Assembly: GCA_044227705.1 (NCBI GenBank)
Contig: JBGAWE010000020.1
Location: 1 to 33,332, forward strand
Origin: JANOQP01 sp044227705
GTDB lineage: Bacteria > Bacteroidota > Bacteroidia > Chitinophagales > Saprospiraceae
Direction: 5' to 3'
DNA length: 33,332 nucleotides
Below the pieces are notes generated by a model. That model ran no database searches and was not told the DNA's origin. It saw only the letters and a program-made list of their open reading frames with translations. The position numbers were made by a program, and so were the translations under genes. This document shows, in pieces, positions 18,103 through 26,183 of the stretch. The number at the start of each line of letters is the position of its first letter. The stretch's first letter is position 1.

Positions 18103-20021
18103 CAAAGCTGTGCCTTAATCAACTCCGCGAACGCCGCGACGGTCATGCCGCCAATGTCGCCCTCGCCCTGCTTGCGCACGGAGATGGAGCCGTCGGCCGC
18201 CTCCTTTTCACCGACTATGAGCAGGAAAGGCACCCTTTTCAGCTCGGTGTCGCGGATTTTCCGGCCGATGGTCTCGTTGCGGTCGTCGACGTAGCCGCGC
18301 AGGTCGAGGGCTTCGAGCTGTTTTTTCACCTCGTTCGCGTAGTCGATGAACTTGTCGGAGACCGGCAACACGGCCCACTGGTCCGGCGTGAGCCAGAGGG
18401 GGAACTTGCCCGCGCAGTGCTCCGTCAGAACACCGATGAACCTTTCCATCGAGCCGAACGGGGCGCGGTGAATCATCACGGGCCGGTGCGGCTGGTTGTC
18501 GGCACCGATGTATTCGAGCTGGAACCTTTCGGGCAGGTTGTAGTCGACCTGGATCGTCCCGAGCTGCCACGAGCGGCCGAGTGCGTCGCGCACCATGAAG
18601 TCGAGCTTCGGGCCGTAAAAAGCGGCCTCGCCATAAGCGACGACGGTGTTCAAACCGACCTCGGCGGCCGCGTCGATGATGGCCTGTTCGGCCTTTTCCC
18701 AGTTTTCCTCCGAGCCGATGTACTTCGAGCGGTCGACCTGGTCGCGCAGCGAGATCTGGGCGGTGAATTTTTCAAAACCGAGCTTCGAGAGGACGAGCTG
18801 GGTCAATTCCAGCACGCCCAAAAACTCCTGTTTCACCTGGTCCTCGGTGCAAAAAAGGTGCGCGTCGTCCTGCGTGAAAGAGCGGACGCGCGTCAAGCCG
18901 TGAAGCTCGCCGCGCTGTTCGTAACGATAGACGGTTCCGAACTCGGCGATGCGGACGGGCAAATCGCGGTACGAGCGCGGCTTGTGGCCGAAGACCTCGC
19001 AGTGGTGCGGGCAGTTCATCGGCTTGAGCATATACTCCTCGTCCTCCTGCGGCGTGCCGATGGGCTGGAAGCTGTCCTTCCCATATTTCTCCCAGTGGCC
19101 GGAGGTGACGTAAAGCTGCTTCGAGCCGATGTGCGGCGTGATGACGGGCTGGTAGCCGCGTTTCAGTTGTTCTTTCTTCAAAAAATCCTCGAGCCGCTGC
19201 CGCAAGGCCGTCCCCTTCGGAAGCCAGATCGGGAGGCCCGAGCCGACCTTTTCGGAGAACATGAAAAGCTCCAGTTCGGCCCCGAGCTTGCGGTGGTCGC
19301 GCTTTTTGGCCTCCTCGATGAGCGTCAAATAGTCGGTCAGCTCGCTCGCCTTCGGGAAGGTCACGCCGTAGAGGCGCGTCATCTGCTTGCGCTTCTCGTC
19401 GCCGCGCCAGTAGGCCCCGGCGATGTTCATGATCTTGACGGCCTTTATCGGCTCGGTCGTCGGGATGTGCGGCCCCCGGCAGAGGTCGGTGAAGTTGCCC
19501 TGCGAGTAGAAGGTGATCTGCCCATCCTCGAGGCCTTCGAGGAGTTCTAGCTTGTACTCGTCCTGTTTCTCGGTGAAATAGGCGACTGCCTCTTTTTTCG
19601 AGATTTCCTTTCGGGAAAAGGTGCTTTTCTGCCGTGCCAGTTCGAGCATCTTAGCCTCGATGGCGGCGAGGTCGCCCGCGTTGAGCATCCGGTCGCCGGT
19701 GTCGATGTCGTAGTAGAAGCCGGTCTCAATGGCCGGGCCGATGCCGAATTTCGTCCCCGGGAAGAGGGCCTCGACAGCCTCCGCCAACAGGTGCGCCGAG
19801 GAGTGCCAGAAGGTCTGCTTCCCCTCCGCGTCGTCCCATTTGAGGAAGTTGATGCTTGCGTCGGAGTCGATGGGCCGTGAGAGGTCGCGCACCTCGCCGT
19901 CGATTTTAGCGGCCAGCACGTTGCGGGCGAGGCCCTCCGAGATGCTACGGGCGACCTCCATCGCCGAGGTTCCTTTTTCGTACTCGCGCACAGCGCCGTC
20001 GGGGAAGGTAATCTTAATCAT
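18102..20021 (-). CDS. thrS: Threonine--tRNA ligase
   Basis: Charges tRNA-Thr in the cytoplasm. The 639-residue protein shows all expected parts: TGS domain (1-62, MIKITFPDGAVREYEKGTSA), editing domain with HSSAHLLAEAVE and the Cys of DLCRGPHIP, class II catalytic core with zinc ligands in MLKPMNCPHHCE, motif 2 around FGTVYRYEQRGELHG, SFTQDDAHLF, motif 3 MIHRAPFGSMERFIG, and the anticodon-binding domain to the C-terminus. The ATG at 20021 is chosen since the family starts directly with the TGS strand; the frame is open further upstream but would pass the promoter. bcp follows in an overlapping arrangement. infC and the L35/L20 genes, common downstream neighbours elsewhere, are absent. Confidence 0.97.
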   Translation of the reverse strand: MIKITFPDGAVREYEKGTSAMEVARSISEGLARNVLAAKIDGEVRDLSRPIDSDASINFLKWDDAEGKQTFWHSSAHLLAEAVEALFPGTKFGIGPAIETGFYYDIDTGDRMLNAGDLAAIEAKMLELARQKSTFSRKEISKKEAVAYFTEKQDEYKLELLEGLEDGQITFYSQGNFTDLCRGPHIPTTEPIKAVKIMNIAGAYWRGDEKRKQMTRLYGVTFPKASELTDYLTLIEEAKKRDHRKLGAELELFMFSEKVGSGLPIWLPKGTALRQRLEDFLKKEQLKRGYQPVITPHIGSKQLYVTSGHWEKYGKDSFQPIGTPQEDEEYMLKPMNCPHHCEVFGHKPRSYRDLPVRIAEFGTVYRYEQRGELHGLTRVRSFTQDDAHLFCTEDQVKQEFLGVLELTQLVLSKLGFEKFTAQISLRDQVDRSKYIGSEENWEKAEQAIIDAAAEVGLNTVVAYGEAAFYGPKLDFMVRDALGRSWQLGTIQVDYNLPERFQLEYIGADNQPHRPVMIHRAPFGSMERFIGVLTEHCAGKFPLWLTPDQWAVLPVSDKFIDYANEVKKQLEALDLRGYVDDRNETIGRKIRDTELKRVPFLLIVGEKEAADGSISVRKQGEGDIGGMTVAAFAELIKAQL

Positions 20022-20057
20022 CCTGTCGTAAGTCGTTGAAAACCAGTTCTTTGAAAC

Positions 20058-20078
20058 AAAAAAGCCCGTCAATCGGGC
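20058..20078 (-). promoter_or_regulatory. Hairpin with T6 tract in the thrS leader (possible attenuator or 5' stabiliser)
   Basis: On the minus strand GCCCG-ATTGA-CGGGC is followed directly by TTTTTT. It lies immediately downstream of the TACCTTTG box and 37 bp before the thrS ATG. A terminator-shaped element at this place could limit thrS transcription or form a protected 5' end. Confidence 0.5.
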
Positions 20079-20081
20079 GGG

Positions 20082-20089
20082 CAAAGGTA
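20082..20089 (-). promoter_or_regulatory. -7 box (TACCTTTG, minus strand) of thrS-bcp
   Basis: A perfect match to TAnnTTTG on the minus strand, 61 bp before the thrS ATG and just after the terminator of the upstream barrel gene. Confidence 0.6.
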
Positions 20090-20103
20090 GATTTTTGGGC
20101 CAC

Positions 20104-20141
20104 AAAAAAGCCGCCCCGCCATCGCGACGGAGCGGCCTTTT
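20104..20141 (-). terminator. Rho-independent terminator of the PorT-type barrel gene
   Basis: On the minus strand AAAAGGCCGCTCCG pairs with CGGGGCGGCTTTTTT across a nine-base loop, about 37 bp past the stop codon at 20178. Confidence 0.85.
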
Positions 20142-20177
20142 CTCTTGTCAAACCGATGATTTGGGTGAAGTGGTCTA

Positions 20178-20813
20178 TCAGTTGAACATATAGCCGACCG
20201 ACAGGCCGAGGACGTTGTTCTTTGCCGACTCGCCCTCGCGGACGTCTTTCGGGATGGCGTTGGAAAGGCCGAGGTCGTAGTTGAGCGCCACGCGCAGCTT
20301 TCCAAACTTCAGGCCGGCCTCAAAGCGCGCGCCGGCGTCAAGGGCGGAGAAATCCTTGTCGTTGCCGAACTTGATTGTCTCCGAGTCCTCCTCGGGGTCG
20401 ATGCCGGTGCCGGAGATTTTGGTCTTGACCTTGCCCCCCACGCCGAAGCCGACGAAAGGCCCTGCCCCGACGAAGAACATCGAGCCGTTGTAGGCCACGA
20501 CGGCCGGAATCTGGACGTACATAGGGTTGACAGTGGTCTTTTCCTTATAACCCAGCTCCTCAAATTCGGTCTTGGCTCCCTTGCCCTGCAGCTCGACGCC
20601 CGTGCGTATGCCGATGGTCTCGGTGATGGGCAGTTCGACGATGGCTCCAACTTGCAGTGAGACGAGCGATTTGAGGTCGCCTTCGTCTTCGGAGTAGTTA
20701 ATGCTGGCCAGGTTGCCCCCGACTTTCGCGCCGAAGGAGGCTTGTGCCACGGCAGCCTGCGAAAAGACGAGCGCAAAGGCCGCCATGAAGGTGATTTTGA
20801 AAAGGTTTTTCAT
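20178..20813 (-). CDS. PorT-family outer membrane beta-barrel protein
   Basis: A 211-residue protein with a signal peptide (MKNLFKITFMAAFALVFSQAAVAQ) followed by FGAKVGGNLASINYSEDEGD, the classic start of the Bacteroidota 'outer membrane protein beta-barrel' (PorT-like) domain. Alternating amphipathic strands (VSLQVGAIVELPITETIGI, YVQIPAVVAYNG, FVGAGPFVGFGVGGKV) end in NVLGLSVGYMFN. This is one of many small eight-strand barrels in this phylum; most are not the T9SS component PorT itself, so I give no symbol. It has its own promoter box (20858) and terminator (20104), hence is monocistronic. Divergent from the ABC exporter. Confidence 0.88.
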   Translation of the reverse strand: MKNLFKITFMAAFALVFSQAAVAQASFGAKVGGNLASINYSEDEGDLKSLVSLQVGAIVELPITETIGIRTGVELQGKGAKTEFEELGYKEKTTVNPMYVQIPAVVAYNGSMFFVGAGPFVGFGVGGKVKTKISGTGIDPEEDSETIKFGNDKDFSALDAGARFEAGLKFGKLRVALNYDLGLSNAIPKDVREGESAKNNVLGLSVGYMFN

Positions 20814-20857
20814 GCGTTGAAAATTTGGCAGTAAAAGATTGTGGTTTGACTTCGGCC

Positions 20858-20865
20858 CAAATGTA
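20858..20865 (-). promoter_or_regulatory. -7 box (TACATTTG, minus strand) of the PorT-type barrel gene
   Basis: A perfect TAnnTTTG match on the minus strand, 44 bp before the ATG at 20813. Confidence 0.55.
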
Positions 20866-21021
20866 GAAGGCCGCCCCGCCCGGCAATCCCGAGCCATTGG
20901 TTTAATTTTATCGAGCAGCCCGCCCGCCGCGCACCTTCGGGAATTGAACCACATTTGCGCCCGCCCGTTTTCGACCGGCCCTCGCCACACCACCAACAAT
21001 TAACCATTCACCATTCAAGAA

Positions 21022-22791
21022 GTGGAGGAAAAGAAAAAGCTCACCCTCGCCGCCGCCCGCGAGTCGCTGGAAATCTTCGAGTTCGTCAGGCCCTACAAAT
21101 GGCAGTTCGTCCTCGGGTTGGTCTTGCTGTTCCTGTCGAGCGTCGTGTTCATGGCCGTCGTTCAACTGCCCGGCATCATGGTCGACATCGCGCAGGGCCG
21201 CCCGAAATGGGGCCTCACGCTGCGCACGGCCGCCATCGCGCTCGGCTGCATCCTCGTCGTGCAGGGCTTCTTCAGCTATTGGCGGGTGATGATGTTCGCC
21301 CGCGTCGCCGAGTCGGGCGTGGCCGACGTGCGGCGGGCGCTCTATTCGCGGCTCGTCGCGCTGCCGATGGTCTTTTTTGAAAAGAGCCGCGTCGGCGAGC
21401 TGGTCTCCCGCCTGACGGCCGACGTGGAGAAGCTCTACAACACCTTCTATTTCGTGCTGGCCGAGTTCGTCCGGCAGATAATCGTGCTGCTCGTCGGCAT
21501 CGCCGTCATGGCTTGGCAGCACCCCCGGCTGTCGATGGTGATGTTGGGCGTCTTCCCCATCGTGGTCATCGGGGCGATGTTCTTCGGGCGGCAGGTGCGG
21601 AAACTTTCGAAAAAGAGGCAGGAACAACTGGCCGATTCCAACGTCATCCTCGACGAGACGCTCCAGTCCATAGCGGCCGTCAAAGCCTTTTCCAACGAAA
21701 TGTTCGAGGTCGGCCGCTTCACCCGCTCGTCCGACTCGGTCGTGAAAATCTCGATGCGCTACGCCTCGGGCCGGGCACTCTTCACAGTGTTCATCATCAC
21801 CGTCCTGTTCGGCGCGCTCTTTTTCATCATCTGGATGGGAGCGCGGATGCTGCAGGCGGGGGAAATCACGAGCGGCGACCTCCTTTCCTTCGGCATCAAC
21901 ACCGCCATCATCGGCGGCGCGATTGCCGGCCTGGGGAATTTCTACACCGAGCTGGTCGGCGCGGTCGGCGCGACGGAGCGCATCCGCGAGATTCTCAAAA
22001 GCCCGACCGAGACCGAAGTTTTTGACCGGAAAAACCTGAAAGCCGGGCGTTTTCGGGGCGACATCAAGTTTGAGAACATCAAGTTCAGCTACCCGACCCG
22101 TGCCGACGTGCCGGTCTTGAAGGCATATCTTTTGAAATTCCCGCAGGGGAAAAGGTCGCGCTCGTCGGGCGAGCCGAGGCGGGGAAGAGCACCATCATGC
22201 AGCTGCTCCTCCAGTTCCACCACCCGGACGCGGGGCAGATAACCATCGACGGGCGCGACATCCACGACTACTCTTTGGAGAGCTTCCGGGCCAATTTCGC
22301 CATCGTCCCGCAGGAGGTCATCCTGTTCGGCGGCACCATCCGGGAGAACATCGAGTACGGGAAACCGGGCGCGACCGACGAAGAAATCATCGCCGCCGCC
22401 CGCGAGGCGAACGCCTGGGAGTTCATCTCAACCTTCCCCGAAAAGCTCGAAACCGTCGTCGGCGAGCGCGGCGTGAAGCTCTCCGGCGGCCAACGGCAGC
22501 GCATAGCCATTGCCCGAGCCATCCTCCGCGACCCATCGGTTTTGCTGCTCGACGAGGCGACCTCCTCCCTCGACGCGGAGAGCGAGAAAGGTCGAAAAGA
22601 AGCCCTCAACCGCCTCATTATGGGCCGCACGAGCATCATCATCGCACCGGCTGGCGACGATCCGCGAGGTCGACCAGATTTATGTCATGGAAGGCGGCCG
22701 CATCGTCGAACAGGGGACCCACGAGGTGCTTTCGGCCGTCGAGCGGGGGGCGTATTCGAGCTTGGCGAAGCTGCAGTTTGAGGTCAACTGA
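21022..22791 (+). CDS. ABC transporter with fused permease and ATPase (MsbA/BmrA type exporter), two frameshifts
   Basis: A half-transporter for export of lipid or drug-like substrates. It starts at a GTG (21022; MEEKKKLTLAAARESLEIF) and has six membrane helices between about residues 25 and 310, then the nucleotide-binding domain: Walker A GRAEAGKST, Q-loop VPQEVILFGG, signature LSGGQRQRIAIARA, Walker B VLLLDEATSSLD, H-loop HRLATIREVD. The frame breaks near 22123, where V-L-K-G-I-S-F needs one more base (AAGGC for AAGGGC). It breaks again near 22645 at the residues before the H-loop histidine, where two bases are missing. The two losses total three, so the end returns to the original frame and the span is exactly 590 codons. 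The NBD between the breaks is uninterrupted over about 170 codons. Either two assembly errors or a recent pseudogene. Substrate unknown. Confidence 0.88.
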
Positions 22792-22855
22792 AAAACCGGT
22801 TTATTTCTAATTCGTTGACTTTCAATAAAAAATGCGATAATACGGATTGGACGAC

Positions 22856-22903
22856 TACCTTCGCCCCCGGCAAATCTGCCATATCACCAACATCATTATT
22901 ATC
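22856..22903 (+). promoter_or_regulatory. Promoter and hairpin leader of the first cold-shock gene
   Basis: TACCTTCG (22856-22863) is followed four bases later by CGGCAAATCTGCC, in which GGCA pairs with TGCC around AATC (22869-22880), then ATATCACCAACATCATT and the ATG. The same plan occurs before the second cold-shock gene. Confidence 0.6.
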
Positions 22904-23098
22904 ATGCAAAAAGGAACTGTCAAGTTCTTCAACAACGCCAAGGGCTTCGGCTTCATCAAAGACGACGGCTCCGGTGTTGAAACCTTCGTTCACGTCACCG
23001 GCCTCATCGACGAGGTGCGCGACGGCGATGCCGTCACCTACGAGGTCGTCAACGGCAAAAAAGGCCAGAACGCCGTCAACGTCAAGCTGGCACACTGA
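22904..23098 (+). CDS. Cold-shock domain RNA chaperone, copy 1
   Basis: A 64-residue single cold-shock domain that binds single-stranded RNA and DNA. It starts MQKGTVKFFNNAKGFGFIKD, containing RNP1 (KGFGFI), followed by ETFVHVT (RNP2). It ends VNVKLAH. The size is normal for CspA-type proteins. It is about 75 percent identical by eye to the next gene, and both start MQ-x-GTVKFFN-x-AKGFGFIKD, so they are a tandem duplication. Own promoter/leader upstream and terminator at 23121, so separately transcribed. Induction by cold is an inference from the family. Confidence 0.96.
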   Translation: MQKGTVKFFNNAKGFGFIKDDGSGVETFVHVTGLIDEVRDGDAVTYEVVNGKKGQNAVNVKLAH

Positions 23099-23120
23099 AA
23101 ACGGCCTCCTCTTGAAATCG

Positions 23121-23160
23121 AACAGCCGCCCGTCATCGCGCCGGGCGGCTGTTGTTTTTT
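23121..23160 (+). terminator. Terminator between the two cold-shock genes
   Basis: AACAGCCGCCCG pairs with CCGGGCGGCTGTT and is followed by GTTTTTT. It is 22 bp past the first csp stop. Confidence 0.88.
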
Positions 23161-23181
23161 GCGAGGAAGAGGTCGGATGCC

Positions 23182-23229
23182 TATTTTTGTCCCGGCAAAC
23201 TTGCCGCATCACCATCACATTCATCAACA
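23182..23229 (+). promoter_or_regulatory. Promoter and hairpin leader of the second cold-shock gene
   Basis: TATTTTTG (23182-23189) is followed three bases later by CGGCAAACTTGCCG, a five-bp stem with an AACT loop (23193-23206), then CATCACCATCACATTC and the ATG. Over the first 22 leader positions 18 agree with the first csp leader. Confidence 0.65.
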
Positions 23230-23424
23230 ATGCAAACTGGAACTGTCAAGTTCTTCAACCACGCGAAGGGCTTCGGCTTCATCAAGGACAACAACACCGG
23301 CGACGAGGTCTTCGTCCACGCCACCGGCCTCGTCGACAAAATCAAGGACGGCGACACCGTCACCTTCGAGGTCGTCAGCGGGAAGAAGGGCCAGATGGCC
23401 TCCAACGTCCGCCTCGCCTCCTGA
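23230..23424 (+). CDS. Cold-shock domain RNA chaperone, copy 2
   Basis: A 64-residue cold-shock domain protein, MQTGTVKFFNHAKGFGFIKD with RNP1 KGFGFI and RNP2 EVFVHAT, ending MASNVRLAS. I chose the ATG at 23230 because upstream in-frame codons pass through the promoter and hairpin leader and do not look coding. The closest relative is the gene 131 bp upstream. The differences cluster in the second half (VETFVHVTGLIDEVRDGDAV against DEVFVHATGLVDKIKDGDTV), leaving the RNA-binding surface unchanged, so the two are probably similar in binding but may differ in expression. A terminator follows at 23464. Confidence 0.96.
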   Translation: MQTGTVKFFNHAKGFGFIKDNNTGDEVFVHATGLVDKIKDGDTVTFEVVSGKKGQMASNVRLAS

Positions 23425-23463
23425 ACGGGAAAACCCGGCCGCTCCTCGGCCTGACTTGAAAAG

Positions 23464-23499
23464 CAAAAAGCCGTCCGGCAGCGCGTCCGGGCGGCTTTT
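23464..23499 (+). terminator. Terminator after the second cold-shock gene
   Basis: AAAAAGCCGTCCGG pairs with CCGGGCGGCTTTT (one G-T pair) and is followed by GTGTTTG, 40 bp past the stop. Confidence 0.8.
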
Positions 23500-23526
23500 G
23501 TGTTTGTAAAATTGCCCGACAGTAAC

Positions 23527-24966
23527 ATGGAAATCAAGAACTTCATCGGCAACGAGTTCCTCCCCGCCATCGGCGGCCGGACGCTCCCCAATGCCAACCC
23601 CGCGACCGGCGAGCAAGCGGGAACCCTGCCAGACAGCGACGCGGCCGACGTCGCGCTCGCCGTCGAAAAAGCCTCGGCCGCTTTCGCCGACTGGTCGACA
23701 CGCCCGCTCGATTTCCGCCACCGGGTTTTGCAGAAAATCAGCGACGGCATCCTCGACAACCTCGACCGGCTGGCCGAGGCCGAGACCGACGACGGCGGAA
23801 AGCCGCTGCGCCGCTCGCGCGAAATCGAGGTCCCGAGGGCGGCGCAGAACTTCCGATTCTTCGCCGCACAGGCCCTGACGTTCGGCTCCGAGAGCCACGA
23901 GTCGCCGGGCGACGCGCTCAATTTCACGCTGCGCCGCCCGCTCGGGGTGGTCGGCTGCATCTCGCCGTGGAACCTGCCGCTCTATCTTTTCTCATGGAAA
24001 ATCGCCCCGGCTTTGGCTGCTGGCAACTGCGTCGTGGCCAAGCCGAGCGAGGTCACGCCGCTGACGGCCTTTCTCTTGGCCGAAATCGCCCGCGACGCGG
24101 GGATGCCGCCCGGTGTGCTCAACATCTTGCACGGCGACGGGCCGAGGTGCGGTGCGGCCATCGTCGCGCACCCGAAAATCAAGGCTGTCTCGTTCACCGG
24201 CAGCACGCGGGCGGGGGCCGAAATTGCAAAGACCTGCGCGCCGATTTTCAAAAAGACCAGCCTCGAACTCGGCGGGAAGAACGCCAACCTTGTCTTCGCC
24301 GACTGCGACTTCGACGCGATGCTCGACGAGACCGTCCGCTCGTCGTTCAACAACACGGGGCAGATTTGCCTCTGCGGCTCCCGGATTTTGGTGGAGGCGG
24401 GCATCTACCACCGCTTCCTCGACGCTTTTGTTGAAAAGACAAATGCGCTGCGAACCGGCGACCCGCTCGACGCGGCGACCGACCTCGGCCCCGTCGTCTC
24501 CGAGGCTCATTTCAATAAAATCCTCGCCTGCATCGACACGGCCCGCTCGGAAGGAGGCGAAATCTTGACCGGCGGCCACGCGCTCGAAATCGACGGCCGT
24601 TGCAAAAACGGCTGGTTCATTGCCCCGACCATCATCACCAAGCTGGGGCCGGACTGCCGGACGAACCGGGAGGAAATCTTCGGTCCCGTCGTGACCGTCC
24701 AACCTTTTGCCGATGAAAAACACGCGCTCCAACTGGCCAATTCGAGCGAGTACGGCCTCTCCGCCACCGTCTGGACGAGCGATTTGAAACGGGCGCACCG
24801 CGTTTCCAGCGGCCTCGAAACGGGCATCGTCTGGGTCAACACCTGGATGTTCCGCGATTTGAGAACGCCTTTCGGCGGGGTGAAAACCTCGGGCATCGGG
24901 CGCGAGGGCGGCATCGAGGCGATGCGGTTTTTCACGGAGGCCAAAAACGTGACCATCAAGTATTGA
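23527..24966 (+). CDS. Aldehyde dehydrogenase, 2-aminomuconate semialdehyde dehydrogenase-like (ALDH8 type)
   Basis: NAD-dependent oxidation of an aldehyde, probably 2-aminomuconate 6-semialdehyde in the kynurenine route of tryptophan breakdown. The 479-residue protein has the ALDH core: oxyanion Asn in SPWNLPLYLFSW, NAD-binding VAKPSEVTP and FTGSTRAG, general base Glu in LELGGKN, catalytic Cys in GQICLCGSRILVE, and EEIFGPVVTV. The C-terminal VNTWMFRDLRTPFGGVKTSG resembles ALDH8A1/AmnC more than betaine- or succinate-semialdehyde enzymes, but the exact substrate is an inference. The ATG at 23527 is used; a GTG at 23500 overlaps the preceding terminator. No kynurenine-pathway genes are adjacent. 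Confidence 0.88.
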   Translation: MEIKNFIGNEFLPAIGGRTLPNANPATGEQAGTLPDSDAADVALAVEKASAAFADWSTRPLDFRHRVLQKISDGILDNLDRLAEAETDDGGKPLRRSREIEVPRAAQNFRFFAAQALTFGSESHESPGDALNFTLRRPLGVVGCISPWNLPLYLFSWKIAPALAAGNCVVAKPSEVTPLTAFLLAEIARDAGMPPGVLNILHGDGPRCGAAIVAHPKIKAVSFTGSTRAGAEIAKTCAPIFKKTSLELGGKNANLVFADCDFDAMLDETVRSSFNNTGQICLCGSRILVEAGIYHRFLDAFVEKTNALRTGDPLDAATDLGPVVSEAHFNKILACIDTARSEGGEILTGGHALEIDGRCKNGWFIAPTIITKLGPDCRTNREEIFGPVVTVQPFADEKHALQLANSSEYGLSATVWTSDLKRAHRVSSGLETGIVWVNTWMFRDLRTPFGGVKTSGIGREGGIEAMRFFTEAKNVTIKY

Positions 24967-24988
24967 GAAGGAAAAAGTCGAAAGTGAG

Positions 24989-25040
24989 AAGGCAAAGGTC
25001 CAGGCCAATCGAGCCGCCGGACTTTTGCCTTTTGCCTTTT
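24989..25040 (+). terminator. Rho-independent terminator after the aldehyde dehydrogenase gene
   Basis: AAGGCAAAGGTCC (24989-25001) pairs with GGACTTTTGCCTT (25019-25031) with one G-T pair, followed by a T-rich TTGCCTTTTT. It lies about 20 bp past the stop. Confidence 0.7.
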
Positions 25041-25048
25041 TACCTTCG
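25041..25048 (+). promoter_or_regulatory. -7 box (TACCTTCG) of rluD
   Basis: The TAnnTTCG variant, identical to the first csp box, 14 bp before the ATG at 25063; the leader would be only a few bases. Confidence 0.45.
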
Positions 25049-25062
25049 CCTTCATTTTAACT

Positions 25063-26133
25063 ATGACCGAACCAATAGAGGCCGGCGACGAGCGCGACGA
25101 CCAGACCTCCTCCGACGAGCTTTTCGACACCCACCGAATCACTGCCGACCCTGGGCAGTCTCCCATCCGCATCGACCGGTTTTTGACCGACCGGCTCTCC
25201 AAAATCACGCGCAACAAGATTCAGAACGCCATCCGTTTCGGCTCCGTTCTCGTTGACAATCAATCGGTTAAGCCAAACTACAAGATTCGCCCTGGCGACG
25301 AAATCTCGGTCATCTTCCCCCGCTCCGTCGAGGACGAGTACAGCATCCAGCCGCAGAACATCCCGCTCGACATCGTCTACGAGGACGACGATGTGATGGT
25401 CATAAACAAGGCTCCGGGCATGGCCGTCCACCCCGGCGTGGGCATCCCGAACGGTACGCTTGTCAACGCCGTCGCTTGGCACCTCAAGAACCCCGACCTG
25501 CCCACCATGCCCGGCAACGACGAGAGCCGCGCGGGCATCGTCCACCGCATCGACAAGGACACGACGGGGCTGATGGTGGTGGCCAAGAACGAGTTCGCCA
25601 TGGCGCACCTCGCCAACCAGTTTTTCTACCACACGATCGAGAGGAAGTACGTCGCGCTCGTCTGGGGCGACCCGGAGGCGGACGAGGGCACCATCGTCGG
25701 AAATATTGGCCGAAACCCGAACGACCGGAAGGTCTTCATGGTCTTTCCCGAAGGTGAAGAAGGAAAGCACGCCATCACGCACTACAAGGTTTTGGAGCGG
25801 CTCTATTACGTTTCACTCGTCGAGTGCCGGTTGGAGACGGGGCGGACGCATCAAATCCGCGTCCACATGAAATATCTTGGCCACACGCTCTTCGGCGACA
25901 AGCGTTATGGAGGGAACATGGTGCTGCGCGGAACCATCTTCACCAAATACAAGGCGTTCGTCGAGAACCAATTCCAATTGCTGCCCCGGCAGGCGCTCCA
26001 TGCGAAAGTCCTCGGTTTCAAACATCCTCGGACGGGCGAGCACATCCGGTTTGAGAGCGAGTTGCCGGGGGACATGGAGGCGGTTTTGGAGCGGTGGCGC
26101 ACCTATGTAAAGTCGCGGAAGGAGCTTTTGTAG
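25063..26133 (+). CDS. rluD: RluD-type 23S rRNA pseudouridine synthase
   Basis: Isomerises uridines in 23S rRNA helix 69 (family knowledge). The 356-residue protein has an acidic N-terminal extension, an S4 RNA-binding domain (about 35-95, IRIDRFLTDRLSKITRNKIQ), and the catalytic domain with AGIVHRIDKDTTGLMVVAKN, where the aspartate of H-R-I-D is the nucleophile, and TGRTHQIRVHMKYLGH. The segment VINKAPGMAVHPGVG is also characteristic of RluD rather than RluC. Frame intact, normal length. It is bounded by a terminator upstream, and CotH starts 50 bp downstream. Confidence 0.94.
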   Translation: MTEPIEAGDERDDQTSSDELFDTHRITADPGQSPIRIDRFLTDRLSKITRNKIQNAIRFGSVLVDNQSVKPNYKIRPGDEISVIFPRSVEDEYSIQPQNIPLDIVYEDDDVMVINKAPGMAVHPGVGIPNGTLVNAVAWHLKNPDLPTMPGNDESRAGIVHRIDKDTTGLMVVAKNEFAMAHLANQFFYHTIERKYVALVWGDPEADEGTIVGNIGRNPNDRKVFMVFPEGEEGKHAITHYKVLERLYYVSLVECRLETGRTHQIRVHMKYLGHTLFGDKRYGGNMVLRGTIFTKYKAFVENQFQLLPRQALHAKVLGFKHPRTGEHIRFESELPGDMEAVLERWRTYVKSRKELL

Positions 26134-26183
26134 AGACGCGACAAATCGCCTCACCGCATAACACGCCATCCCATCCTTTTTCT

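Noticed and set aside
20058..20081. T-box or threonine leader-peptide riboswitch upstream of thrS
   Set aside because: The leader is under 60 nt, with no T-box sequence and no Thr-rich leader peptide; only a simple hairpin with a T-run is present.
26129..26153. Possible remnant of a dispersed GTAGAGACGCGA-type palindromic repeat after rluD
   Set aside because: Only one half is present with a four-base GCGA/TCGC stem; without a second copy this is not distinguishable from chance.
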